DNA of 64,000 nucleotides from Nitrospirota bacterium (GTDB taxonomy: Bacteria; Nitrospirota; Nitrospiria; Nitrospirales; Nitrospiraceae), in the NCBI GenBank assembly GCA_016219645.1, contig JACRLR010000020.1, positions 1 through 64,000 on the forward strand, written 5' to 3'. Made by a program: the position numbers and the translations under genes. This document shows positions 9,040 through 18,612 of this stretch, in pieces. The notes below the pieces were generated by a model. The model did not search any database, was not told the origin of the DNA, and saw nothing but the letters and a program-made list of their open reading frames with translations. How positions within the stretch are numbered: position 1 is the first letter of the stretch; every line of letters starts with the position of its first letter.

Positions 9040-10197
9040 GTGCTGAACATTCAAATAATCCAGCCGCTCGTTCCTGAGTACCGCGTGCCGTTCTTTGAAG
9101 CGCTCGCGCGGGACGGCCGTTACGACATCCAGGTATTCGCCAGCGCAACACTTCCTGGAACACAGAGTTTGCGATCGGCTCATATCCACCATTCATTTAT
9201 TCATTTAAATCATCCCTGCAAGGCCTTCTTCGGAGATCGCGCCTTATGGCAAAAAGGGCTGATACTAGAAAGTCGCTTGACCGCGGGTGATGTATTGGTA
9301 GTGTGCGGGAATCCAAGATTCTTGAGCAACTACCCCTTGCTCTGGAATGCCAAACGCCGTGGAGTTGCAACAGTCTGGTGGGGAATCGGAACGATGCCGG
9401 GGCAGAGTTCTCTCAATGGGGTCCTGCGCCGGCAAATAATGAAATGGGCGGATGTTGTGTTGCTCTATACGGACCGAGAACGAGACGAATTCTTAAATAT
9501 AGGGTTTCCTGGCAAACGTCTATTTGCCATCAATAATGCGATCGATCAAGAACCGATTCAAGGAGCGATAAAACAGTGGACGACCGAGCGCTTGCGTGAA
9601 TTTCAATGGCAGGAAAATCTCCTGGATAAACGTGTGTTCCTATTCTGCGGGAGAGTCACGCCCAAAGCGCGCGTCGATTTGGCCATCCAAGCCCTCTCGC
9701 TCCTTCTGCGTGAGAACACCAAGACTCTTTTAATCATAATTGGAGATGGAGAAGAGCGATTCCACCTACAAGAACTCGCAAGACAATTGGGCGTTACAGA
9801 GTCTATCCGTTGGCTCGGTACTCTATACGATCAATCTGTGATAGCGCCATGGTTTCTTACCGCCAAGGCTTTCGTGTATCCCGGCTATATCGGGTTAAGT
9901 AATATGCATGCCATGGGGTATGGCCTACCCGTTATCACTCATCGAAACATGTCGAACCAGTCTCCCGAAGTGGCTGCACTACATGAAGGTATGAACGGTC
10001 TGCTATTTGAGGAAGGCAACGCTGAACACCTGGCAAGAATGATGCATAGGCTAGGTTCATGCGAAGAGGTGCGATTGTCAATGTCCAGACAGGCAAGTCA
10101 AACGGTGGCTGTTGAATTTACCTTGCATGAAATGGTGCGACGATTTTTGTCAGCACTAGAGGCTGCGAGTGAGAAAGTAAAATCGGGGGGTGCTTAA
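9040..10197 (+). CDS. Glycosyltransferase, GT-B fold (family 4 type)
   Basis: A glycosyltransferase of 385 residues. Visible elements are an N-terminal IQIIQPLVPEYRVPFFEALAR, LFCGRVTPKARVDLAIQALSLL at the start of the donor-binding domain, IIGDGEERFHLQELARQLG, and YPGYIGLSNMHAMGYGLPVI in place of the usual E-rich motif. I favour the GTG at 9040 because GAGGA lies 7 bases upstream; a TTG at 8998 gives a longer form. It is one of several glycosyltransferases in the cluster; donor and acceptor are not known. Confidence 0.8.
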   Translation: MLNIQIIQPLVPEYRVPFFEALARDGRYDIQVFASATLPGTQSLRSAHIHHSFIHLNHPCKAFFGDRALWQKGLILESRLTAGDVLVVCGNPRFLSNYPLLWNAKRRGVATVWWGIGTMPGQSSLNGVLRRQIMKWADVVLLYTDRERDEFLNIGFPGKRLFAINNAIDQEPIQGAIKQWTTERLREFQWQENLLDKRVFLFCGRVTPKARVDLAIQALSLLLRENTKTLLIIIGDGEERFHLQELARQLGVTESIRWLGTLYDQSVIAPWFLTAKAFVYPGYIGLSNMHAMGYGLPVITHRNMSNQSPEVAALHEGMNGLLFEEGNAEHLARMMHRLGSCEEVRLSMSRQASQTVAVEFTLHEMVRRFLSALEAASEKVKSGGA

Positions 10198-10316
10198 GAA
10201 TTTTCGGTGCCATGTAGCTCTGTACTCAGGCAGGTATCATCGTGACCTAGTGATGGGGAGATTAGGAGAAGATTAGTCGCCCCTTTACGTGAATCGGAAA
10301 TTGCCAGAGTTATCAA

Positions 10317-11477
10317 ATGAAACTAGGGGTCCTTACAACTTCTGTGTCAAACAATGCTGGAGGCATTTTTGGAGCTATGGTTGGGCAGAATAAAGCTTTG
10401 CAGAGTCTCTTCGGTATGAACATTGAAGTATTCGGCCTAGAAGATGACCTTTCTGAGCGAGACGTCGTCGACTGGTATCCCGTATCGGTAAAAACCTGCA
10501 TGGTAAAAGGTCCCAAGAGCTTCGGGTACGCGCCAAAACTTGTTGATACTTTGCGAGAAGCTAAACTTGATCTTGTACATGCCCACGGTTTGTGGATGTA
10601 TCCGTCGGTTGCTTGCAGCAGGTGGGCTCGATTCCATCACAAGCCCTATGTTTTGACAACTCATGGCATGCTGGCTGCTTGGGCGGTAGACAAAGGACGA
10701 GCAAAAAAGTGGCTGGCTGGATGGCTTTACCAGAATGCCCAACTTCGTGACGCAGCTTGCTTTCAGGCCGTCACGATGTCGGAAGTGCGAGCAATTCGGG
10801 CCTACGGACTCTGGAACCCAATCTGCTTGATCCCGCATGGAGTAGAAGTGCCGAGCGAATCAAGCCATCTCGCAGAGCATATGGGCAGGCCGAAAGAACT
10901 TCTCTACCTGGGAAGGCTTCACCCACACAAAGGTCTTGTAAATCTTCTTCGAGGTTGGCATGCCCTTCGCAAATCAGAGAGCTCACATCTTAAAGATTGG
11001 ATTTTGACCATTGCCGGATGGGGCCAGGATGGTCATGAAATCGAGTTACGAACACTTTCTAGTGATTTGGGAATTCAGGAGAACGTGCGGTTCATTGGCC
11101 CTAAGTTCGGAAGCGAGAAGACAGAAACCTTCTGCTCGGCAGATGCTTTCATCCTGCCTTCCCTTGGAGAAGCTCTTCCTGTTGCAGCATTGGAGGCATG
11201 GGCATATAAGCTCCCGGCCCTGCTCACCCCTGAATGTAATATTCCGGAAGGATATGAGACTGGAGCTGCCATACGCATCGGAACAGACCCACAGACGATT
11301 GCAGCAGGGATCGGGCAACTTATCACCATGAGCCAGACAGAGCGGCAGTCAATGGGGCTGCGCGGAAGGGACCTGGTGGAGAAAAGGTTTTCATGGCCCA
11401 CGATTGCAGGACAAATCTATTCCGTTTATCGATGGGTGCTTGGAGGGGGAGTGAAGCCCGATTGTATAGTTGACTGA
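10317..11477 (+). CDS. Glycosyltransferase, family 4 type
   Basis: A 386-residue GT-B enzyme. The N-terminal domain has the glycine-rich NNAGGIFGAMVGQNKAL, VHAHGLWMYPS and TTHGMLAAWA; the C-terminal domain has LLYLGRLHPHKGLVNLLRGW, VRFIGPKFGSEK and LPSLGEALPVAALEAWAY, the last matching the E-x7-E region of Glycos_transf_1. It should add one sugar to the exopolysaccharide repeat unit. A spacer of about 400 bases follows it. Confidence 0.82.
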   Translation: MKLGVLTTSVSNNAGGIFGAMVGQNKALQSLFGMNIEVFGLEDDLSERDVVDWYPVSVKTCMVKGPKSFGYAPKLVDTLREAKLDLVHAHGLWMYPSVACSRWARFHHKPYVLTTHGMLAAWAVDKGRAKKWLAGWLYQNAQLRDAACFQAVTMSEVRAIRAYGLWNPICLIPHGVEVPSESSHLAEHMGRPKELLYLGRLHPHKGLVNLLRGWHALRKSESSHLKDWILTIAGWGQDGHEIELRTLSSDLGIQENVRFIGPKFGSEKTETFCSADAFILPSLGEALPVAALEAWAYKLPALLTPECNIPEGYETGAAIRIGTDPQTIAAGIGQLITMSQTERQSMGLRGRDLVEKRFSWPTIAGQIYSVYRWVLGGGVKPDCIVD

Positions 11478-11883
11478 TTAAGAGTGGTCCACTGCCGGAC
11501 TCAAAGACATCCAGTTAGGTCTATGAATGAAACCGGTTCGTCACACCAGCGAACTGATCCTCCGCAAATGGGGTGGTGTTGAAGTTGTCCTGCTCCTCTC
11601 GAAATTAAGACCACCACTAAGACATTTGGACCTAAGAGATGGACATGGCAGCCACTCCACTGAGGACGGCTGAGTGATAAGACCAGGAGCCGCTTGAAAG
11701 CGTTTCGAGGGAGAACTTGCAAACCTCCATGGTTCACGGTAATGAATAAACCAAGGATAAAATAGGCCTTTTATGATGAACCGCTCCTCCGCGAAGCTAA
11801 TGGAAGATCTTGAGAGAGAGTCATACCGCACCACGTAACTACGCTGAAGAACTGTATCTGCTTCTCACTGGGCACTATGTCAG
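11478..11883. other. Gap without recognised gene
   Basis: About 400 bases between two polysaccharide genes. Short minus-strand frames occur but show no domain, composition or ribosome-binding site that would support a gene. The simple repeats found in most other gaps are absent here. It may be the remains of a lost gene. Confidence 0.5.
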
Positions 11884-12459
11884 ATGAGCTTTCTTGTAAC
11901 CAATCCAAACGCCTGCAAGCGCAAGCCATATCCACCATGGACCTATGTTGTCCGTGGTGTCTGGAACATGATTCAGACTACTGTCTGGAGGCTAGCGTGG
12001 CAAAGAATCACGTTTCTGCGACCAGGGATTCTGAAAATGTTTGGCGCGAAACTTCCATGGAGATGTCAGATTGCCGGATCTGTACGGGTTTATTTTCCCT
12101 GGGCCTTATGTGTTGGCAAACATGTTGCCATCAGCCATGGAGTCGTCTTGTACAATCTTGGCGGAATCAGCATAGGTAGTCGTGTCGTTATCTCACAGGA
12201 TGTTTATTTTTGCGGTGGGACACACGACTACACCAATCCAACCTTTCCTCTAGTTCAAATGCCGATAGTCATTGGGGATGATGTATGGATTGGCGCCGGA
12301 GCATTTATAGGTCCTGGGGTGACGGTGGGCCAAGGAGCAGTAGTTGGGGCAAGGGCAGTGGTTACAAAGGATGTATTGCCTTGGAAGGTGGTTGCTGGAA
12401 ACCCGGCATCAATAATCAAGGATCGACTTATTCCTCACCCTCAGAATGATTTGTCATGA
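11884..12459 (+). CDS. WcaF-like acetyltransferase (left-handed beta-helix)
   Basis: A 191-residue hexapeptide-repeat acyltransferase. Repeats run through the second half (ISIGSRVVISQDVYF, then GDDVWIGAGAFIGPGVTVG, then GAVVGARAVVTKDV) and end with the typical VVAGNPASIIKDR. The segment CGGTHDYTNPTFPL holds the conserved His of WcaF/NodL-type acetyltransferases, which put acetyl groups on sugars. The stop overlaps the next start by 4 bp (ATGA, 12456-12459), so the two genes are coupled. Confidence 0.85.
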   Translation: MSFLVTNPNACKRKPYPPWTYVVRGVWNMIQTTVWRLAWQRITFLRPGILKMFGAKLPWRCQIAGSVRVYFPWALCVGKHVAISHGVVLYNLGGISIGSRVVISQDVYFCGGTHDYTNPTFPLVQMPIVIGDDVWIGAGAFIGPGVTVGQGAVVGARAVVTKDVLPWKVVAGNPASIIKDRLIPHPQNDLS

Positions 12460-13556
12460 TCTCGGTGCTCCACATTTGCACAGATTTTTGGCCAAGCACA
12501 GGCGGGATAGAGGAGTTTGTTCTACAGTTGGCCAAGCGCTCGGACTCAGTAGGCATTAAAGCGTCAGTCTTGTGTTTTAACAGAATGAGAGGACATCATG
12601 AAAATTTGCCTGTAAAGGAAACGATCCAAGGTGTGCCCATAACAAGAATCCCTTTTCTCAACTTTAAGTATTACAAACCGACGCTGCTACCGTTGAAGCT
12701 ACTCAAGGAATGCAACCTCCTCCATGTACACGGTATAGGGGCGCCATTGGATTACGTGGGTATGACAAAGTGGCTCCACAAGAAACCAATAATTCTCTCT
12801 ACTCATGGTGGAATATTTCACACCAATTCCCTTCTTAGTATAAAGCGAATCTATTTTCATGGAATTGAGTCATTTATCCTCAATGGAGTAAACGTTGTAG
12901 TGGCGTGCAGCGAAAGTGATAGGGCCCTATTTAAACAGATATCTGAACGGGTTATTCTTCTGGAAAATGCTGCCGATGTCACTGTCCTACTTCAATTGTG
13001 CATGGATGCCAAAGAAAATGGGCGCTGCCTATATGTTGGGAGACTTTCAGAGAATAAGGGTATCCCCGCCCTCTTGAACGCCTTTGCCGTCGCTAAGAAC
13101 CTGGGAGCCCAGTTCAGTTTGCGATTAGCAGGACCGGATGAGAATGGTCATGGTAGGAAATTTGGCGAATTAGCTCACACACTTGGAATCTCCGAAAATG
13201 TTGTATTCCTTGGTAAGGTGAACCAGGATGAACTATTAGAAGAATACCATCTTGCGGAGAATTTTGTCTCAGCTTCAAATTATGAAGGTTTTGGCATTTC
13301 GGCTATTGAAGCGAAAGCCGCTGGATGTCGGTTAATCCTAAACAGCAATGATGCATTCAGAAGTCTTTTCCAACATGACCCAGCGGCTGACCTCGTAGAT
13401 TTTTCCGATTTTAGCACGACAGGAAAGAAAATATCTTTGGCCCTGTCAAATAGGCCTAATCCTGTGGTGATCAGCAAAAGAAATGATGCTATGAGGTTTT
13501 CTTGGGAAACTAAAATTATGGAATGGAGAGACCTGTATTTCAAATACCATCAATAA
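12456..13556 (+). CDS. Glycosyltransferase, family 4 type
   Basis: A 366-residue GT-B enzyme with the N-terminal pattern FWPSTGGIEEFVLQLAKR, then LLHVHGIGAPLDY, STHGGIFHT and, in the donor domain, LYVGRLSENKGIPALLNAF, VVFLGKVNQDELLEEY and the acidic motif SNYEGFGISAIEAKAAG. All expected parts of a family 4 retaining transferase are present. Translation is probably coupled to the preceding acetyltransferase. Confidence 0.84.
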   Translation: MISVLHICTDFWPSTGGIEEFVLQLAKRSDSVGIKASVLCFNRMRGHHENLPVKETIQGVPITRIPFLNFKYYKPTLLPLKLLKECNLLHVHGIGAPLDYVGMTKWLHKKPIILSTHGGIFHTNSLLSIKRIYFHGIESFILNGVNVVVACSESDRALFKQISERVILLENAADVTVLLQLCMDAKENGRCLYVGRLSENKGIPALLNAFAVAKNLGAQFSLRLAGPDENGHGRKFGELAHTLGISENVVFLGKVNQDELLEEYHLAENFVSASNYEGFGISAIEAKAAGCRLILNSNDAFRSLFQHDPAADLVDFSDFSTTGKKISLALSNRPNPVVISKRNDAMRFSWETKIMEWRDLYFKYHQ

Positions 13557-13641
13557 GTCGAAGAGTCATGTGAAACGTTCCATGGGGGACAAAACGGCCG
13601 CTAAGCAAAAAGACTGAACCGACCAAGACATAAAGGTATAT

Positions 13642-14520
13642 ATGATCACAAGTATGCAGGAAGTAATAGCAAGGCCTCCTGGGATGAGCAGGTTCCCGTT
13701 CTATGTTCATAAGGAAAATGACGTTTTTATCTCTGAAAAGATCCGTCGGTCCGGTATGTGGGAGCCGTTCGAGACCATTCTTATTCTCTCATTGCTATCC
13801 CCAGGTGACCAGTTTATCGATATTGGCGCAAATATCGGATGGTACACGATTCTAGCAGCATTACGAGTCGGTGAGCGAGGTCATGTATTTGCTTTTGAAC
13901 CTGACAAGGCGAACTTTGAGATCCTCTGTGCCAATGTTAGGGGCCAACAACTTAATTGCGTATCCCCTGAAAATAGAGCTCTAGGTAGGAATATCGGGAG
14001 GGGGATGATAATACGATCAGCGATTAACCAGGGAGATCATAGAATTAGGGAATTCGCGAGTTTCGGTGCGGGAAAGAACTCGGTAGAGGAAGTCGGCATT
14101 GTTCCTTTGGATGACTATCTTGCCCAGGCAAATATTTTCAACATTGCGAGACTTCGGGTAGTAAAGTTAGACGTTCAAGGTTTCGAGCATGAAGTATTAG
14201 CTGGAGGAAGACAATTGTTCTCAAACCTACCTCATCGCACACTTTGTTTTATCGAATTCGACCCGGTACTCCTTTCTGATCATTGTTCGGGCAGCTGTTC
14301 CGAGTTTGTTGAAATGCTGGAAAACATGCAACGTGATATTTTTGCGATTCGCCGTCCGCTGTGGCGGCTACAAAAGCTTTCCATCAAAGATTTGCATCAA
14401 GAATGTTTGAAAACCAATTCAAAGAGCCAGGATTTGCTCATTGCCCATCGAGATTGCGCGTCAGACTTGCACAGGGCTCTACCATTAATTCCCAGATTTC
14501 TAACATGGTGGAATTACTAG
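13642..14520 (+). CDS. FkbM-family methyltransferase
   Basis: A 292-residue SAM-dependent methyltransferase of the FkbM family. The binding motif is FIDIGANIGWYTILAAL (about residues 55-71), followed by HVFAFEPDKANFEIL and, later, VKLDVQGFEHEVLAGG, all characteristic. Such enzymes O-methylate sugars in polysaccharide clusters. It lies between two glycosyltransferase genes, so a sugar of the repeat unit is the likely substrate. Confidence 0.85.
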   Translation: MITSMQEVIARPPGMSRFPFYVHKENDVFISEKIRRSGMWEPFETILILSLLSPGDQFIDIGANIGWYTILAALRVGERGHVFAFEPDKANFEILCANVRGQQLNCVSPENRALGRNIGRGMIIRSAINQGDHRIREFASFGAGKNSVEEVGIVPLDDYLAQANIFNIARLRVVKLDVQGFEHEVLAGGRQLFSNLPHRTLCFIEFDPVLLSDHCSGSCSEFVEMLENMQRDIFAIRRPLWRLQKLSIKDLHQECLKTNSKSQDLLIAHRDCASDLHRALPLIPRFLTWWNY

Positions 14521-14634
14521 CCTGCAGATCGCTCTGAGACGGTTCGTGTGTCTCATAAACATCGGCAGTTCGTTCTGGCAGGATTCTACATTTCGCTAAG
14601 TCGATTATTGTGCGCTCGCAGGGAAGGGTGACGG

Positions 14635-15468
14635 ATGAGTGTTTCGGTCATGATTCTTACGTACAACGAAGAAATGAACCTGCCCTTATGTCTTTCTTCG
14701 CTTGAATGGAGTGACGATATCGTTGTCATCGATTCATTTAGCACTGACCAAACTGAGCACATCGTAAAGGAGGCTGGTGCCCGCTTTTACCAAAACAGAT
14801 TTGACAGTTTTGCCAGCCAAAGGAATTATGGATTGCAAGAGATTTTCTACAAACACCCCTGGGTACTCATGATCGATGCAGATGAGTTTGTGCCCAATAA
14901 CTTGGCAGAAGAAATTAGGTCAAAGGTTTCGCAGTGCGATGCTACAACCCATCTCTTCAAAATGCGTCGCAAGGATTACTTGCTAGGGAAATGGATCAAG
15001 CGGAGCAGCGGCTACCCTACCTGGTTTGAACGACTAGCAAGAATAGGACACGTTTCAGGGGTCCGACGAGGTCATGGAGAGGAATATTATACGGATGGGA
15101 CTGTGGGCTTTCTAGATAACTGTCTTCACCATTACCCATTCAATAAAGGCTTTCATTCATGGATGGAAAAACATAATCGCTATTCCACTGCTGAAGCGGA
15201 ATTGGCAATTAAGAATGGGCCTTCGAATTGGAGACTCTCGGACCTCGTAGCTTCCGATGCCGTTCAAAAGAGGAAAGCATTGAAAGCATTGGCCTATTCT
15301 CTGCCCGCCAGACCTCTATTTATATTTAGTGCGTTGTACTTTGTTCGCGGGGGTATCCTTGAGGGGCGTGCGGGGTTAACGTTTTGTTTGCTGCGAGCCT
15401 TCTACGAGTTCATGATTGATTGCAAATATTATGAACTTAGACGTCGACAGCAATGCCTTCCACTCTAG
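14635..15468 (+). CDS. Glycosyltransferase family 2, WaaE/KdtX-like
   Basis: A 277-residue GT-A enzyme. The start SVMILTYNEEMNLPLCLSSL, the IDSFSTDQTEHIV segment, SQRNYGL and MIDADEFV (a DxD-like metal site) match the WaaE/KdtX group of family 2 transferases, known to add glucose to lipopolysaccharide core or related acceptors. The substrate here is unknown. It starts just after a GGGTGACGG segment with a weak ribosome-binding site and is followed 18 bases later by the next transferase. Confidence 0.85.
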   Translation: MSVSVMILTYNEEMNLPLCLSSLEWSDDIVVIDSFSTDQTEHIVKEAGARFYQNRFDSFASQRNYGLQEIFYKHPWVLMIDADEFVPNNLAEEIRSKVSQCDATTHLFKMRRKDYLLGKWIKRSSGYPTWFERLARIGHVSGVRRGHGEEYYTDGTVGFLDNCLHHYPFNKGFHSWMEKHNRYSTAEAELAIKNGPSNWRLSDLVASDAVQKRKALKALAYSLPARPLFIFSALYFVRGGILEGRAGLTFCLLRAFYEFMIDCKYYELRRRQQCLPL

Positions 15469-15486
15469 CCGCAACAAAATCCAACC

Positions 15487-16719
15487 GTGACCAAACTCAT
15501 TTTCACCAATAGGTTTTTTTACCCTGATCATTCGGCCACCAGCCAACTGTTGAGCGATCTTGCTTTTTATTTAGCCAAGACCGGGATAGCAGTTCACGTG
15601 ATTACAAGCAGACAGGTCCACGACGATCCTAATGTAACTCTCCCAAGCCAAGACTTTGTTCACGGGGTGCAAGTCACACGCCTGTGGGCCACACAGTTTG
15701 GGCGTCAGAACTTGCCTGGACGCACCTTGGATTATCTGACTTTTTATCTCAGTGCTGCCTGGAGCCTGTTCACCTTGGTCAAGTCGGGAGACGTGGTCGT
15801 TGTCAAAACTGATCCGCCGTTGATCTCAGTCGTGGCAACCGTAGTCGTAAAAATTCATAGAGCGAAGTTGATCAATTGGATCCAGGACCTGTTCCCTGAA
15901 GTCGCCCGAGCGTTTGGGGTAGGGGGATTAAATGGGCTTGAGGGCCTGTTGCAGTCTTTACGGAATTGGTCTCTTCGAGCAGCCTATAAGAATGTGGTCA
16001 TTGGCGATGGAATGGCGGGCAAGCTGACTGAGGAGGGCATTGAACCTAATACCATACAGGTCATCCATAATTGGGCCGATGGCTCTGGGATTCGACCAGT
16101 TGATCGAGAGAAGAATGACCTCAGAAAAGCCTGGAATCTTGGGAACAGATTTGTTGTAGGCTATTCGGGAAACATGGGGCGCGTACATGAATTTGGCACG
16201 ATTCTTGATGCTGCCGAGCGACTAAACCCGTTAGCCAACGTCCTGTTCCTTTTTATTGGGGATGGTGCACAGCGACATCGGCTAGAGGAGGAGACAAGGC
16301 GGAGGGGGCTTAGGAATATGATGTTCAAAGCCTATCAGCCAAGGGAGCTACTGGGGCTCAGTCTTACGGTACCAGACATTCACCTCATCTCGCTGGAACC
16401 CTCGATGGAAGGGTTAATTGTCCCTAGCAAGTTCTATGGCATCGCAGCGGCAGGGCGGCCGACTATCTTTATTGGCAGCAAGAACGGTGAAATCCCGCGT
16501 ATACTTGAACAAGGACAATGTGGCTTTTCAGTTAAGAAGGGGCAAGCTGAAGAACTCAGTCACGTTATCCGCGATCTTGCCGATCACCTTGATAGATGTG
16601 TGAGTCTAGGTGAACGTGCACGTACTCTGTTTGATCAACGGTTTGATATGAGACATGCCATGTCCGCGTGGGAAGCCGTTCTTGATGGAGTAACAAGGCC
16701 TGTATCGGCACGACCGTAA
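15487..16719 (+). CDS. Glycosyltransferase, WbuB/WcaI-like (family 4)
   Basis: A 410-residue enzyme resembling WbuB-type L-fucosamine or related transferases: FTNRFFYPDHSATSQLLSDL at the N-terminus, VVVKTDPPLISVVA, WIQDLFPEVARAFG, then VVGYSGNMGRVHEFGTIL and the donor-binding LISLEPSMEGLIVPSKFYG. It starts with GTG at 15487, the only suitable start. It probably adds an early or peripheral deoxy-amino sugar; this is inferred from family likeness only. Confidence 0.82.
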   Translation: MTKLIFTNRFFYPDHSATSQLLSDLAFYLAKTGIAVHVITSRQVHDDPNVTLPSQDFVHGVQVTRLWATQFGRQNLPGRTLDYLTFYLSAAWSLFTLVKSGDVVVVKTDPPLISVVATVVVKIHRAKLINWIQDLFPEVARAFGVGGLNGLEGLLQSLRNWSLRAAYKNVVIGDGMAGKLTEEGIEPNTIQVIHNWADGSGIRPVDREKNDLRKAWNLGNRFVVGYSGNMGRVHEFGTILDAAERLNPLANVLFLFIGDGAQRHRLEEETRRRGLRNMMFKAYQPRELLGLSLTVPDIHLISLEPSMEGLIVPSKFYGIAAAGRPTIFIGSKNGEIPRILEQGQCGFSVKKGQAEELSHVIRDLADHLDRCVSLGERARTLFDQRFDMRHAMSAWEAVLDGVTRPVSARP

Positions 16720-16752
16720 TCTACTGACGATGAAGTAACAGGAGTGACGAAT

Positions 16753-17631
16753 ATGCGACCATTCACGATAGGCTTCTCTATAGCAGGTGTAGTGATAGGT
16801 TTTGCATTAACTGCTTCGATTGCTTTGGGTCAGTCTCCTCCTAACTCCAAGCCCTTTGTTATATTCGATGCTATGGGCTATTTGAATAAACCGGATCTCT
16901 CAGTCTATGGGATTAAACCCATCACACTCCACGGCGGAGCCTCGCTCGGACCTGACTGGTATAAACAGGCTGACCGTCTTCCACTTATTGAGTTCGTGCA
17001 GGCTGCGGCACAAAGAGCCCACCAGAAAGGTGCTCCCGTCGTCCTCGATATTGAGCATTGGCCGCTCCAGGGCCCACCGGATATCGTGCAATCCAGTCTC
17101 CAGAAATATATGACTGTACTGACATGGTTTCAGAATGCGGCGCCTGGCTTATCAGTCGGCTACTACGGAGCACCACCAATCAGGGACTATTGGCGCGCCG
17201 TCAAGGGACTAACCAGCCCAGAGTATCAGGCTTGGATGGGTGAAAACGATCAGCTCCGCCCTCTCGCTAACGCAGTGCATGTGCTCTACCCCTCCCTCTA
17301 TACGTTTTATCCAGATCGAGCAGGCTGGAGAACCTACGCTATAGCCCAGATTGCGGAGGCGCGGCGCTATGCAGGAGGGAAGCCAGTCTATGTCTTTCTA
17401 TGGCCGCAATACCACGACTCCAATGCGACACTTAGAGGCACTTATTTGCCGGCGGCTTATTGGTTGCTTGAGTTACAAACAGCCAAGCAATATGCTGACG
17501 GCATAGTCATCTGGGGTGGATGGCAGATGAATTGGGATGAAGAAGCTGAGTGGTGGAGGATCACGAAAGATTTTATGACGGCTGCACCTAATGCACAGCC
17601 TGCTGCACCGCTTTCGCCTGTAGTACGCTGA
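16753..17631 (+). CDS. Secreted TIM-barrel protein, hyaluronidase-like (possible glycan hydrolase)
   Basis: A protein of 292 residues with an N-terminal signal peptide (hydrophobic GFSIAGVVIGFALTASIALG, then a QSPP segment). The mature part has VVLDIEHWPLQ, where an acidic pair follows a beta-strand, then LYPSLYTFYP, VYVFLWPQYH and DGIVIWGGWQMNW. This order resembles the (beta/alpha) barrel of GH56 hyaluronidases, but the likeness is by eye only. Lying at the end of a polysaccharide cluster, it may trim or degrade the product in the periplasm. ATG 16753 is preferred because GGAG lies 8 bases upstream; a GTG at 16744 is possible. Confidence 0.6.
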   Translation: MRPFTIGFSIAGVVIGFALTASIALGQSPPNSKPFVIFDAMGYLNKPDLSVYGIKPITLHGGASLGPDWYKQADRLPLIEFVQAAAQRAHQKGAPVVLDIEHWPLQGPPDIVQSSLQKYMTVLTWFQNAAPGLSVGYYGAPPIRDYWRAVKGLTSPEYQAWMGENDQLRPLANAVHVLYPSLYTFYPDRAGWRTYAIAQIAEARRYAGGKPVYVFLWPQYHDSNATLRGTYLPAAYWLLELQTAKQYADGIVIWGGWQMNWDEEAEWWRITKDFMTAAPNAQPAAPLSPVVR

Positions 17632-17637
17632 GCCTGT

Positions 17638-17935
17638 AGGCGGGGCCGTTGGAGGTGTGAGGTTCGAGGTTCGAGGTTGGAGGCATGGGGAAGGTTGAGG
17701 CTAAGGTTAAGGTTGAGCAGGGAGGGGGATGAAGAAGGTTGGAGGTGGGAGGTTGGAGGTGGGAGGCGGTTTGGGAAGGTTGAGGTTGAGGTCGCGAGTG
17801 GCAAGTGGTGAGTAGTCAGTGGTGAGTGGTCATAAATTAGTGAGTGGTAAGTTGTGAGTAGCGAGTGGGGGGCTGGAAGAAAGGTTGAGGTTAAGGTTGA
17901 GGGGGGAAGAATATTGGAGGTGGACAATTGCGATG
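17638..17935 (+). repeat. Purine-rich heptamer/hexamer mosaic
   Basis: This block contains GTTSGAG heptamers (17648-17690), GGTTRA hexamers, then a run of GYNAGTG heptamers (17805-17875) including GGTCATAAATTAGTGAGTGG, which recurs near 23375 and 25395. It ends with more GGTTRA units. It marks the left edge of the toxin-antitoxin island. Confidence 0.85.
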
Positions 17936-17947
17936 GAGGTGATGCGG

Positions 17948-18109
17948 CTAGAATCCCAGCGCGAAGAGGCACGCGGAGCGAAGCTCCGACATCTTTCGCG
18001 GACTCAAGGTGGTAATCACTGGACCAATTTTGCCCTTGGGGACCGTTTGGATGTGATCGAGGTTTACCGCGCAGTCACGAGACATGCCATCCGCCTCGGT
18101 TAAGAGGAC
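17948..18109 (-). pseudogene. mazF-like toxin remnant, C-terminal part only
   Basis: Translation on the minus strand gives about 52 residues including TEADGMSRDCAVNLDHIQTV, PKGKIGPVITTLSP and the end SACLFALGF before TAG (17948-17950). This is the C-terminal half of a MazF/PemK endoribonuclease. The N-terminal half is missing: the frame runs straight into the 3' end of a mazE-like sequence. It therefore looks like an internal deletion joining the two genes of one operon. Confidence 0.75.
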
Positions 18110-18294
18110 CTCGCCTGCTCTTCTTCCCAGACGCTGAACTCCCCTTTCACGACGGGCTTTCGCCTATATCCCTCCCGGTGTTTCTTTTCCATTTCTTTCA
18201 CCTGAACCTTTCCGAGGGCGGCTCGAAGCGCTTCTCGGGCGAACGCTGACCGGGTGGTTCCTCCCAAGTCATAGCTATTACAATAGTCATTATC
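18100..18294 (-). pseudogene. mazE-like ribbon-helix-helix antitoxin remnant
   Basis: The minus-strand frame gives GTTRSAFAREALRAAL, then KEMEKKHREGYRRKPV and KGEFSVWEEEQARSS before TAA. This is the C-terminal part of a MazE-type antitoxin with a ribbon-helix-helix fold. No start codon lies in frame; a stop is met at 18295-18297. A nearby out-of-frame ATGACT may be the former start. The N-terminal beta-strand segment has been lost. Confidence 0.72.
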
Positions 18295-18317
18295 CTATAC
18301 ATGCAGAGAAGATGCAA
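18289..18317 (-). promoter_or_regulatory. Possible former promoter of the mazEF operon
   Basis: On the minus strand TTGCAT and GATAAT stand 17 bases apart, a good sigma-70 spacing, just upstream of the mazE remnant. In the second copy of this region (21052-21235) the -35 half remains but the -10 half is deleted. Confidence 0.45.
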
Positions 18318-18540
18318 TTAATGGTGAGTGGCCAGTGGTGAGTAGGGGGGGGACGTGAGGGGTTAGGCGTGAGGCGTAAGGGGGCAGTAGTCAGTGGAAA
18401 GTAGGAAGTGGGAAGTGGGGGGAAGGGGGTTGGGGGAGGTTCTGAGTTATGGGTTGGAAATTAGGAATTAGGAATGTGGAATTATGAATGAGGGGTTGGA
18501 GGATGAAGAGCGGAGTTTCAAGTTGAGGCTAGTGCTACAT
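18315..18540 (+). repeat. Purine-rich heptamer mosaic
   Basis: The block holds GYNAGTG units, then GTTCTGA-type and GGAATTA-type heptamers (18445-18510). No gene is visible. It separates the mazEF remnant from the HEPN/MNT pair. Confidence 0.8.
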
Positions 18541-18612
18541 AAACCGGACAAGTTAACTTGTTATCGACAGCCACGTGGTTAACACACACCCGAAAAGCCT
18601 GGATATACAGCG

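Noticed and set aside
11501-11834. Minus-strand genes in the 11.5-11.9 kb gap
   Set aside because: Two overlapping frames exist, but neither shows a domain, a ribosome-binding site or plausible codon use.
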